Positions 34,898-42,557 of a stretch of 59,485 nt of DNA are shown here, in pieces. The notes beneath the pieces are model-generated. The model worked only from the letters and a program-made list of their open reading frames with translations, had not been told where the DNA came from and searched no databases. The number at the start of each line of letters is the position of its first letter. The first letter of the stretch is position 1. Source of the DNA: Phenylobacterium sp. (lineage in GTDB: Bacteria; Pseudomonadota; Alphaproteobacteria; Caulobacterales; Caulobacteraceae); the NCBI RefSeq assembly GCF_030646615.1, contig NZ_JAUSLG010000105.1:1-59485 (forward strand), in the 5' to 3' direction. The position numbers and the translations under genes are program-made.

Positions 34898-36676
34898 CTA
34901 GGCCAGGCTGGCGATATAGGCCCGCCAGCCGCCCAGATGGGTGATGTCCGTGGCCCCGGCCAGGGCGCGGGGTTCGGCGACGAAGCCCTTCACCGTGGTC
35001 CCGTCCTCCAGGCTCACCGTGCCGATGGCCAGCGGCGCCGGCACCTCGGCGGTGAAACTGCCGAAGCCCGCCATGTCCAGCTCATAGACCTCGACCTCGA
35101 TGGCCGCGCCGTCGTCCTCGCCCACATGGATCAGGGCCGGCTTCGGCGGCGTCGTCTCCGCCATGGCGTAGAGCCTGTAGGCCGGCGCGGTGCGGGTGCG
35201 GGCCACCAGCCGGGCGTCGCGGGAGGTCAGCTGCCAGTGCAGGGGCATGCCGGCCAGGTGGGCGCCGACGACGCTCAGTCTGACGGTCTGCGGCTTGCCG
35301 GTGGTGTCGAGCTCAGGGGCGGCGGGCATGGGGCGGATTTCCTCATAGCGGCGGGCGAGGTCGAGCAGGGCTGTGTCTGCCCAGGCCGGACCGATCAGGG
35401 TGACACCAAAGCCTGTGCCATTCTCCCGGTAGCCGGCCGGCACGGCGATGGCGCTCATGTCGAGCAGGTTCACGAAGTTGGTGTAGAGGCCGAGATTGGC
35501 GTTGAGGGCGAAGGGCTCGGCCAGCACCTCACTGATCCGGTAGATGGTCGGCGCTGTGGGCAGCAGCAGGACGTCGATGCGCTCCCACAGGGCCTGGGCC
35601 GCGCGGGCGTGGTCCTGCAGCGCATAGAGGCCCTTGAAGGTCTCCAGGCCCGAGACGCCGAAGCCGGTCTGGACGATGGCCCGCACCACAGGGTGAACTG
35701 CGGCCGGCCGGGAGCGCAGCAGGTCCTCGATGGCGGCGGTCCGCTCGGCCACCCAGGGGCCGGCATAGAGCAGCTGGGCGGCCTCCAGCAGGGGGGCGAT
35801 GTCCACCTCGACCAGGGTTGCGCCGCTGGCCGCCAGCCGGGCGATGGCCTGGTCGTAGAACCGCTCGGACGCCGCATCCCCCAGATAGTTGAGCTGGTCC
35901 AGACGCGGCACGCCCATGCGGAATGCCGGCCCCAGGGTCGACGCGGCCGGACCCGGCGGGCGGGAATAGGGATCGGCGGGGTCGAAGCCAGCGGCCACGG
36001 AATCCACCAGGGCCGCATCGGCGGCGGTGGCGGTGAAGACGGTGATGCAGTCCAGCGACCGGCAGGCCGGGACGAGGCCTGCGGTGCTCCAGCTGCCCTT
36101 GGTGGGCTTCAGGCCCACCAGGCCGTTGAACGCGGCCGGCACCCGGCCCGAGCCTGCGGTGTCGGTGCCCAGCGCGAAGGCCACCAGTCCTGCCCCCACC
36201 GCCACGGCGCTTCCCGAACTGGAGCCGCCGCTGACATAGTCGCGGTTGAACACGCAGGCCGGGATTCCATAGGGCGTGCGGCTGCCCACCAGGCCGGTGG
36301 CGAACTGGTCGAGATTGGTCTTGCCCATCATCACCGCGCCGGCCGCCTGCAGACGCGCCACCACCGTGGCGGTTTCGTCCGGCCTATAGGCAAAGGCGGG
36401 GCAGGCCGCGGTGGTGGGCAGGCCCGCGACGTCGATATTGTCCTTCACCGCGAACGGGACGCCGGCCAGGGGCAGGTCCTCGCCGGCGGCGATGCGGGCG
36501 TCCACAGCGCGGGCGGCGGCCAGGATGGCCTCGGCCTTGGGGCGCTCGATCCAGGCCTGGGGCTGGACCGCGTCATAGGCGGCGATCCGCGCCAGGCTGT
36601 CGCGGGCGACCTGCTCGGCGCTCTGGGCGCCTGACCGGACCTCGGCGGCGATGGCGGCGACGGACAGGCGGTCCAT
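34898..36676 (-). CDS. atzF: Allophanate hydrolase
   Basis: 592 residues from ATG 36676. The amidase-signature domain fills the first two thirds: Lys78 in FAVKDN, cis-Ser about 152 in SGGSSSGS, nucleophile Ser176 in DTAGSGR. A C-terminal domain (about 470-592) with LSVVGAHLAGMPLHWQL matches the second domain of AtzF/DUR1. The enzyme hydrolyses allophanate to ammonia and CO2. It lies 14 bases after the carboxylase gene and completes the nitrogen pathway. Confidence 0.95.
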   Translation of the reverse strand: MDRLSVAAIAAEVRSGAQSAEQVARDSLARIAAYDAVQPQAWIERPKAEAILAAARAVDARIAAGEDLPLAGVPFAVKDNIDVAGLPTTAACPAFAYRPDETATVVARLQAAGAVMMGKTNLDQFATGLVGSRTPYGIPACVFNRDYVSGGSSSGSAVAVGAGLVAFALGTDTAGSGRVPAAFNGLVGLKPTKGSWSTAGLVPACRSLDCITVFTATAADAALVDSVAAGFDPADPYSRPPGPAASTLGPAFRMGVPRLDQLNYLGDAASERFYDQAIARLAASGATLVEVDIAPLLEAAQLLYAGPWVAERTAAIEDLLRSRPAAVHPVVRAIVQTGFGVSGLETFKGLYALQDHARAAQALWERIDVLLLPTAPTIYRISEVLAEPFALNANLGLYTNFVNLLDMSAIAVPAGYRENGTGFGVTLIGPAWADTALLDLARRYEEIRPMPAAPELDTTGKPQTVRLSVVGAHLAGMPLHWQLTSRDARLVARTRTAPAYRLYAMAETTPPKPALIHVGEDDGAAIEVEVYELDMAGFGSFTAEVPAPLAIGTVSLEDGTTVKGFVAEPRALAGATDITHLGGWRAYIASLA

Positions 36677-36690
36677 AGGCGGGCTCCGGC

Positions 36691-39600
36691 TCAGGCGGGT
36701 TCGATGGCGATCATTGGCGCGCCCGGCGCAATGGCCTGGCGTTCCTGAGCGTAGACCTGGCGGACGACGCCGGCGCCGGGGCTGGTGACATCGCACTCGG
36801 TCTTCATGGCCTCGATGATGGCGATGACGGCGCCCTTCTCCACCCGGTCGCCGGGCTGGACCAGCATCTTCCAGACACTGCCGCCGAGCGGCGCCTCCAC
36901 CAGCTCGGCGCCGTCGGGGACCACGATCGCCTGCGCCTCGGGCACATCATCGGCGGCGCTGGCCAGGGCCTCGACCCGGGCGAACTCGCCGCGGCGTTCC
37001 CACTCGGCGCGTTCGGCGTCGAAGGCGGCCTCGCGGGTGGCCTGGAAGGCCTCGATGCTGGCGGCGTTGTCGGCCAGGAAGCGGCGGTAGTCCGACAGGC
37101 GAAAGGTCTCATGGTCGATCTGGATTTCCCGCCGGCCCAGGGGGAAGTCGCGCCGCCACGCGGTCAGCTCCTCGTGGCTGACGGGGAAGAAGCGGATCTG
37201 GTCGAAGAAGCGCAGCAGCCAGGGCTTGCCCTCGGTGAAGGCGTTCGTCTGCCGATAGGTGTTCCAGACCTGGATGGTGCGGCCAAACAGCTGGTAGCCG
37301 CCCGGTCCCTCCATCCCATAGACGCACATATAGGCCCCGCCGATGCCGACCACATTGGGCGGGGTCCAGGTGCGGGCGGGGTTGTACTTGGTGGTCACCA
37401 GCCGGTGGCGCGGGTCGATGGGGGTGGCCACCGGCGCCCCCAGATAGACGTCGCCCAGGCCCATCACCAGGTAGCGGGCGTCGAAGACGATGCGGTGAAC
37501 ATCGTCCTCGCTGGCCAGGCCGTTGATCCGCCGGATGAACTCGATGTTGTCCGGACACCAGGGGGCGTCGTCCCGGACCGAGGCCATGTACTTGTCGATG
37601 GTCTCGTAGATGGCCGGGTCCTTCCACGAGAGCGGCAGGTGGACCACCCGGGAGGGGATTTCGAAGTCGTCGAGGCCGCCCAGCCGGTCCTCGGCGTCGG
37701 TGAGTGCGCGCAAGAGCTCGGCCTGCGACAGCACCCGGCTGTCATAGTGGACCTGCAGCGAACGGATGCCCGGGGTGATGTCGATGACGCCCGGAAGCGC
37801 CATGGTTTTCAGCTCGAGCATCAGGGCGTGGATGCGCAGGCGCAGCTCGAGATCCAGGACGATGGGGCCATACTCCACCAGCAGGTGGCGGTCCCCCTGG
37901 CGGCGATAGACAGCGCGGGGCCGATGCCCGGCGGCCTCGATGACCCCCAGGATCGGGCTGTCGCTGGAGAGCACAGCGGGCGCAGGCATCTCCGGCATGG
38001 TCGGCGGCGCGGCGCCGGCGACCAGGGCGTCCTGGGTCTGCTCCGCGGCCACGGCCTCGTCGTCGCTGACCCCCTGGAAGCTCACCGTATCGCCGGGCGC
38101 CAGCTGGCCGGCCTTCCACAGGTCCGCCTGGATGATCACGAAGGGGCAGACGAAGCCCCCTAGGGACGGGCCGTCGGGGCCCAGAATGATCGGCATGTCG
38201 CCGGTGAAATCCACCGCGCCAATGGCGTAGGCGTTGTCGTGGATGTTGGAAGGGTGAAGCCCCGCCTCGCCCCCGTCCCGGCGCGCCCATTGCGGCTTTG
38301 GCCCAATCAGCCGCACCCCGGTGCGGTTGGAGTTGTAGTGAACCTTCCACCGGGCGCTGGCGATCATCGCCACATCGTCCTCGGTGAAGAAGTCCGGCGC
38401 CCCATGGGGACCGGCCAGCACGCGCAGGGTCCAGGCCTTGGTGAGGGATGGCTGCTGGTCCTGCGCCAGCGCCGCCCGCGGCGGCCCCACCAGGCCATCG
38501 CCCACCCGCAGCACGTCGCCAGCCGCCAGGGTCCGCCCGGCATGGCCGCCAAACCCCCCGAGGGTGAAGCTGGAGCGGCTGCCCAGATAGGCCGGCACGT
38601 CGATCCCGCCGCGGACCAGCAGATAGGCGCGCAGGCCCGCCCCCTTCACCCGCCCGAGCTTCAGGGTCTGGCCGGCGGCGATCTGGAAGGGGACGTAGGG
38701 GGCGATCGGCGCGCCATCCAGGCTCGCCTCCAGGGCCGCGCCAGCCAGGCAGACCGAGGCGGTGCGATTAAACAAAAGGGTGGGGCCAAGGGCGGTGATC
38801 TCCAGCCCTGCGGCGGTCTCCATATTGCCCAGCAGGCGGTTGCCCAGGCGAAAGGCCAGCGCGTCCATGGGACCAGACGGCGGCACGCCGACGTCCCAAT
38901 AGCCCTGCCGGCCGGGATAGTCCTGAACGGTGGTCGCCGGCCCACCACTCAGCACACGGATGGTCTGCGGCTGAAAGGCGATGTCGGCCAGGGCCCGGGT
39001 CGAAACCTGGCCCGAGACGAAGGCCTCGCTGCGCGCCACCTGGCGCAGCCATTCCAGATTGGTCTCCAACCCCGCCAGCCGCGTGTCGTCCAGGGCCTGC
39101 TGCAGGGCCGCCACGGCCTGCTCGCGGTCCGGCGCCGTGACGATCAGCTTGGCCAGCAGAGGGTCGTAGAAGGCGCTGACCTCGGTCCCGTCCACCACCC
39201 ACGAATCGGCGCGCACGTCGTCGGGGAAGCGGACCTGCGTCAGCACCCCGGAACTGGGGCGATAGTCCTGGCCCGGGTCCTCGGCATAGAGCCTCGCCTG
39301 GATCGCGGCGCCGCGGGGGGCGGCTTCGAAGCCCTCCAGGAAGCCATAGTCCCCGGCCGCGCCGCGGATCATCCAGGCCACCAGGTCCACGCCGGTGACC
39401 TGCTCGGTCACCCCGTGCTCGACCTGCAGGCGGGTGTTCACCTCCAGGAAGAAGAAATCGTCCCGCTCGGCGTCATAGAGGAACTCCACCGTGCCGGCCG
39501 AACGGTAGCGGGCCGCCGCCGTCAGGCGCACGGCCGCGGCGATCAGGGCCTGCCGCGTGGCGGCGGGCAGGTGCGGGGCCGGGGTCTCCTCAATGACCTT

Positions 39601-40305
39601 CTGGTTGCGTCGCTGGAGGGAGCAGTCCCGTTCGCCGAGCGCGACCACGTGGCCCTGGCCATCGCCGAAGACCTGCACCTCGATATGCCGGGCCTGGCGC
39701 ACATAGCGCTCCAGGAAGACCCCGCCGTCGGAGAAGTTGCTGCCGGCCAGTCGGGTGACGGCGGCGAAGGCCTCGGCCACGGCGGCCTCGTCCTCGCAGA
39801 CCCGCATGCCGATGCCCCCGCCCCCGGCCGTGGCCTTGAGGATCACCGGGAAGTCGATCGTCTGGGCGGCGGCCAGCGCGGCTGTGGCGTCGGTGAGGAG
39901 GTCGGTGCCCGGGGCGAGCGGCACGCCCTGGGCCTGGGCCAGGTCTCTCGCCGTATGCTTGAGGCCGAAGGCGCGGATATTGTCCGGTGTCGGACCGATG
40001 AAGGCGATCCCGGCCGCCTCGCAGGCCTCGGCGAAGGCCACGTTTTCGCTCAGGAAGCCATAGCCGGGATGGATGGCCTGGGCGCCCGTCGCCCGGGCGG
40101 CGGCCAGGATGGCGTCCACGTCCAGATAGGACTGGGCGGCGGGCGCCGGCCCGATCCGCACCGCCTCGTCGGCCTGGCTGACATGCAGGGAACCGGCGTC
40201 GGCGTCGGAGAACACCGCCACCGAGGCCACGCCCATCTCCTTGAGCGTGCGCAGGATGCGGCAGGCGATGGCGCCGCGGTTGGCGACGAGAACCTTGGTG
40301 AACAC
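36691..40305 (-). CDS. Biotin-dependent guanidine carboxylase / urea carboxylase
   Basis: 1204 residues from GTG 40305. Domains in order: biotin carboxylase with ATP-grasp (1-450; HPGYGFLSEN, GGGGIGM, EVNTRLQVEH), AHS2/KipA-like carboxyltransferase part (about 475-790; YPGRQGYWDVGVPPSGPMD), AHS1/KipI-like part (about 825-1040), and a C-terminal biotinyl domain with EAMKTE (biotinylated Lys1168). In clusters with DUF1989 deiminase genes this enzyme carboxylates guanidine rather than urea (established for several bacteria). Here both DUF1989 genes are directly upstream, so guanidine is the expected substrate. The start is GTG, 14 bases after the deiminase stop. No ykkC guanidine riboswitch was seen. 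Confidence 0.95.
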   Translation of the reverse strand: MFTKVLVANRGAIACRILRTLKEMGVASVAVFSDADAGSLHVSQADEAVRIGPAPAAQSYLDVDAILAAARATGAQAIHPGYGFLSENVAFAEACEAAGIAFIGPTPDNIRAFGLKHTARDLAQAQGVPLAPGTDLLTDATAALAAAQTIDFPVILKATAGGGGIGMRVCEDEAAVAEAFAAVTRLAGSNFSDGGVFLERYVRQARHIEVQVFGDGQGHVVALGERDCSLQRRNQKVIEETPAPHLPAATRQALIAAAVRLTAAARYRSAGTVEFLYDAERDDFFFLEVNTRLQVEHGVTEQVTGVDLVAWMIRGAAGDYGFLEGFEAAPRGAAIQARLYAEDPGQDYRPSSGVLTQVRFPDDVRADSWVVDGTEVSAFYDPLLAKLIVTAPDREQAVAALQQALDDTRLAGLETNLEWLRQVARSEAFVSGQVSTRALADIAFQPQTIRVLSGGPATTVQDYPGRQGYWDVGVPPSGPMDALAFRLGNRLLGNMETAAGLEITALGPTLLFNRTASVCLAGAALEASLDGAPIAPYVPFQIAAGQTLKLGRVKGAGLRAYLLVRGGIDVPAYLGSRSSFTLGGFGGHAGRTLAAGDVLRVGDGLVGPPRAALAQDQQPSLTKAWTLRVLAGPHGAPDFFTEDDVAMIASARWKVHYNSNRTGVRLIGPKPQWARRDGGEAGLHPSNIHDNAYAIGAVDFTGDMPIILGPDGPSLGGFVCPFVIIQADLWKAGQLAPGDTVSFQGVSDDEAVAAEQTQDALVAGAAPPTMPEMPAPAVLSSDSPILGVIEAAGHRPRAVYRRQGDRHLLVEYGPIVLDLELRLRIHALMLELKTMALPGVIDITPGIRSLQVHYDSRVLSQAELLRALTDAEDRLGGLDDFEIPSRVVHLPLSWKDPAIYETIDKYMASVRDDAPWCPDNIEFIRRINGLASEDDVHRIVFDARYLVMGLGDVYLGAPVATPIDPRHRLVTTKYNPARTWTPPNVVGIGGAYMCVYGMEGPGGYQLFGRTIQVWNTYRQTNAFTEGKPWLLRFFDQIRFFPVSHEELTAWRRDFPLGRREIQIDHETFRLSDYRRFLADNAASIEAFQATREAAFDAERAEWERRGEFARVEALASAADDVPEAQAIVVPDGAELVEAPLGGSVWKMLVQPGDRVEKGAVIAIIEAMKTECDVTSPGAGVVRQVYAQERQAIAPGAPMIAIEPA

Positions 40306-40319
40306 TGAACTGACCCTGC

Positions 40320-40952
40320 TCAGGCGGCGATGATCATGCGCACCGGCGTCGGATTGAAGCCGTTGCAGGGGTTGTTGATCTGCGGACAGTTCGACACCAC
40401 CGCCACCAGATCCATCTCGGCGCGGATATCCACATAGAGGCCCGGCGCCGAAATGCCGTCCACGATGCCGAGCGCCCCGTCGGCCTCCACCGGCACGTTC
40501 ATGAACCAGTTGATGTTGGAGACCATGTCGCGCTTGCCGCGCCCGTGGCGGGCGTTGGCCTGGAGGAAGTTCTCGACGCAGGCGTGCTGGCCCTTGGTGT
40601 GGTGGCCATAGCGCAGGGTGTTGCTTTCGCAGGAGCAGGCCCCGCCGATGGTGTCGTGATAGGCCACCGAGGTGCCCAGCACCGTGGCCATCGGGCTTCC
40701 CTCGTTCGACAGCAGCACCGAACCCGTCCGCAGGAAGATGTTGCCCTGGGCGGCGATGGTGTCCTGGGCGCTGTAGCGCTCGGCGTCGTCGGCGAGCGCG
40801 TACATCAGGAAGTCCACCGCCTGGTTGCCCTCCAGATCGATGATCCGCAGGACCTCGCCCTTGCGCACCACATGGTCCCAAGGGGCCAGGGCGGGTACGA
40901 TCTCGTCGTGCAGGACGGGGCCGAGCAGTCCGGCCAGGGCGGTGTCGGTCAT
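40320..40952 (-). CDS. cgdB: Carboxyguanidine deiminase subunit B (DUF1989, urea carboxylase-associated protein 2)
   Basis: 210 residues with the DUF1989 core: LEGNQAVDFLMYALAD, SNEGSPMATV, YHDTIGGACSCESNTLRYG and SNCPQINNPCNGFNPTPVR. The cysteines in CSCES and NCPQ are probable metal or catalytic residues. DUF1989 proteins beside guanidine carboxylase hydrolyse carboxyguanidine to allophanate plus ammonia as a heteromer. The gene symbol follows the published names for this pair; which of the two is A or B is my assignment from sequence pattern. It begins 13 bases after the cgdA stop. Confidence 0.85.
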   Translation of the reverse strand: MTDTALAGLLGPVLHDEIVPALAPWDHVVRKGEVLRIIDLEGNQAVDFLMYALADDAERYSAQDTIAAQGNIFLRTGSVLLSNEGSPMATVLGTSVAYHDTIGGACSCESNTLRYGHHTKGQHACVENFLQANARHGRGKRDMVSNINWFMNVPVEADGALGIVDGISAPGLYVDIRAEMDLVAVVSNCPQINNPCNGFNPTPVRMIIAA

Positions 40953-40965
40953 GGCGGAGCCCCTT

Positions 40966-41796
40966 CTAGCGGCGGAAATAGTCTTCGACGTTGAGGAAGG
41001 CGCGCTGGCCCTCCGGCGTCGCGTTGCGGATCGGATCGTCCATGGGCGTCATCGGCCCGCGCCAGGCGCTGACCCGTAGCGGCGTGACGCTGTACTCAGG
41101 ACGGGGATCGCGGACATGGGGGCAGTTGGCCAGCACCACGATGACGTCCATCTCGGCCCGCAGGGTCAGGCTGCGGTTGGGGGCATAAGGCCCGACCTGC
41201 GTCTCCACCGCGCCGTCCGGATCGATCTTCACGCCCTTGAACCAGTTGATGCAGGGGTGGATGTCCTTGCGGCCCAGGCCGAACTTGGCGAGCGCCAGGG
41301 AGAAGCGGTCGCGGGCGTTGGGATGCGGCCCCCAGTTGTCGCCCGTCCCATAGCGCCGGGCGTTGGAGGCGGCGTTCGACGCCCCGCAGAAGGCGTCGTG
41401 CGTCTCCGCCCCGTCCTCCAGCAGGCTCATCATGACCCGCCCCATGTCCGACAGCAGCAGGCGGCCTTGGCCCAGATAAGCGTTCCACTGCACCTTGACC
41501 GTGTCGGCCACGTTCAGGCGTTCCACCGGGGTCTCGGCGTTGAACACCAGCATGGAGGCGCAGGCGTCGCCCTGCAGGTCGACGAGACGCAGCCGCGCGC
41601 CACGGTTCAGCCGCTTGGCGGCGTAGCCGCCGGCCCCGATCGTCTCTTCCCAGAGCATGTCTTCAGCCGCCACGCCCGCGGGCAGGTCGCGGGCCTCGCT
41701 TGGCGGCAGGGTCGGCATGGCCTCGATGCGGGTGGCCCCTTGCGCGCGGGCATGGGCCTGGGCGCTCTTGGGATCAGCGGTGGAGGAGCCGCTCAT
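40966..41796 (-). CDS. cgdA: Carboxyguanidine deiminase subunit A (DUF1989, urea carboxylase-associated protein 1)
   Basis: 276 residues from ATG 41796, which overlaps the stop of the regulator gene as ATGA. The DUF1989 core includes RLVDLQGDACASMLVFNA, DAFCGASNAASNARRYG, HPCINWFKGVKIDPDG and LANCPHVRDP. About 25 residues at the N-terminus and 30 at the C-terminus exceed the partner's length. Together with the following gene it forms the deiminase that acts between the carboxylase and allophanate hydrolase. Confidence 0.85.
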   Translation of the reverse strand: MSGSSTADPKSAQAHARAQGATRIEAMPTLPPSEARDLPAGVAAEDMLWEETIGAGGYAAKRLNRGARLRLVDLQGDACASMLVFNAETPVERLNVADTVKVQWNAYLGQGRLLLSDMGRVMMSLLEDGAETHDAFCGASNAASNARRYGTGDNWGPHPNARDRFSLALAKFGLGRKDIHPCINWFKGVKIDPDGAVETQVGPYAPNRSLTLRAEMDVIVVLANCPHVRDPRPEYSVTPLRVSAWRGPMTPMDDPIRNATPEGQRAFLNVEDYFRR

Positions 41797-42275
41797 GCCG
41801 CGCCTCCGGCCTGGGCGGTCTTGCCCCCGCGGCCATGGGCATGCAGCGGCGGCAGCAGGGCGCGGGTGGTGACGAGGCGGATCTGGTGGACGCCGCGGAT
41901 GCGGCGCAGTTCGTCGCACAGCCTATGCAGCCGCTCCGAAGGTCCCTGGACCAGCAGCACCTCCAGGGACTGGTCGTCCTCCAGGAAGACGTGCTGGGAG
42001 GAGATCACCTCCTTCAGGAACAAGCCTTGCGCCTGGGCGAGCGCCTGGCGCACCCGGCCGCTCTCGGCGCGGTAGATCAGGGTGATGGTGCCGGCCAGGA
42101 TGGCGCCGTCCCGTCCCTCGCTGTGCTCGGCCAGTTCATGGCGAATCAGCTCGGCGATCATCTGCGATCGGCTGGGCAGGTCACGCTCGGCGACCATGGC
42201 GTCGAGCTGGGCCAGAAGTTCGGCGGGCAGGCTGACGCTGAGGCGGGCAAGCTGGGAAATCGGTTCCACGGTCAT
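41793..42275 (-). CDS. NikR-like ribbon-helix-helix transcriptional regulator 2
   Basis: 160 residues. RHH domain at about 9-50 (LARLSVSLPAELLAQLDAMV, SRSQMIAELIRHEL); sensing domain at 61-140 (AGTITLIYRAESGRV, VISSQHVFLEDDQSLEVLLVQG). It is closely similar to regulator 1 and has the same substitutions at nickel-ligand places: His95 kept, Phe97 and Ser103 in place of His89 and Cys95, and no equivalent of His76. A histidine-containing tail (LPPLHAHGRGG) remains. It is the first gene of the operon regulator-cgdA-cgdB-carboxylase-atzF, and perfect operator 4 begins 18 bases upstream of its start, so autoregulation is expected. Confidence 0.85.
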   Translation of the reverse strand: MTVEPISQLARLSVSLPAELLAQLDAMVAERDLPSRSQMIAELIRHELAEHSEGRDGAILAGTITLIYRAESGRVRQALAQAQGLFLKEVISSQHVFLEDDQSLEVLLVQGPSERLHRLCDELRRIRGVHQIRLVTTRALLPPLHAHGRGGKTAQAGGAA

Positions 42276-42293
42276 GGGGCGATCTTGGCTCTA

Positions 42294-42321
42294 GTATTAC
42301 GTTCGTCAATTTTCGTAATAC
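42294..42321. promoter_or_regulatory. NikR-type operator 4 (perfect palindrome)
   Basis: GTATTACG-N12-CGTAATAC, a perfect 28-bp palindrome with the same arm-spacer geometry as E. coli NikR sites (GTATGA-N16-TCATAC). It sits 18 bases from the regulator 2 start codon and within the gap shared with the divergent symporter gene. Confidence 0.85.
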
Positions 42322-42326
42322 CGATT

Positions 42327-42396
42327 GGCGCCTCGGTCCAGGCCCCGCCTGCCACTTGGGCGCCTCGCAGGATTCGGCGCCTATAGCGTGGGCGCC
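42327..42396. repeat. GGCGCC site array next to operator 4
   Basis: Four GGCGCC hexamers at 42327, 42359, 42376 and 42391, the last three at 17- and 15-base steps, with GGATTC at 42370-42375 as in the 31987 array. One GGCGCC per about 500 bases would be expected at this GC content. Confidence 0.45.
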
Positions 42397-42557
42397 TGCT
42401 CCGGCGGATCGCCATCGGGACCCGAACCCCTGGGGCGCGCCTTGTGTGACGCGTCTTGCGCAGACAGTCGGGCGAGAGTGATTGGCGCAGACCCATAACC
42501 TCCCTAACCTGCGCCGAACCGCCGCCGTAATGCGGCCCTTAGTTTCAAGAGAGTCGC

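Noticed and set aside
36691..40305. Plain urea degradation by urea amidolyase
   Set aside because: Not excluded, but the two DUF1989 deiminase genes directly upstream are the mark of guanidine carboxylase pathways.
38239..40308. 689-codon plus-strand open frame
   Set aside because: Mirror frame of the guanidine/urea carboxylase gene.
42276..42400. Sigma-54 promoter (TGGCA ... GC) upstream of the regulator operon
   Set aside because: TGGCAGGCGGGGCC resembles it, but GG-to-GC spacing is one base off and the -12 element is poor.
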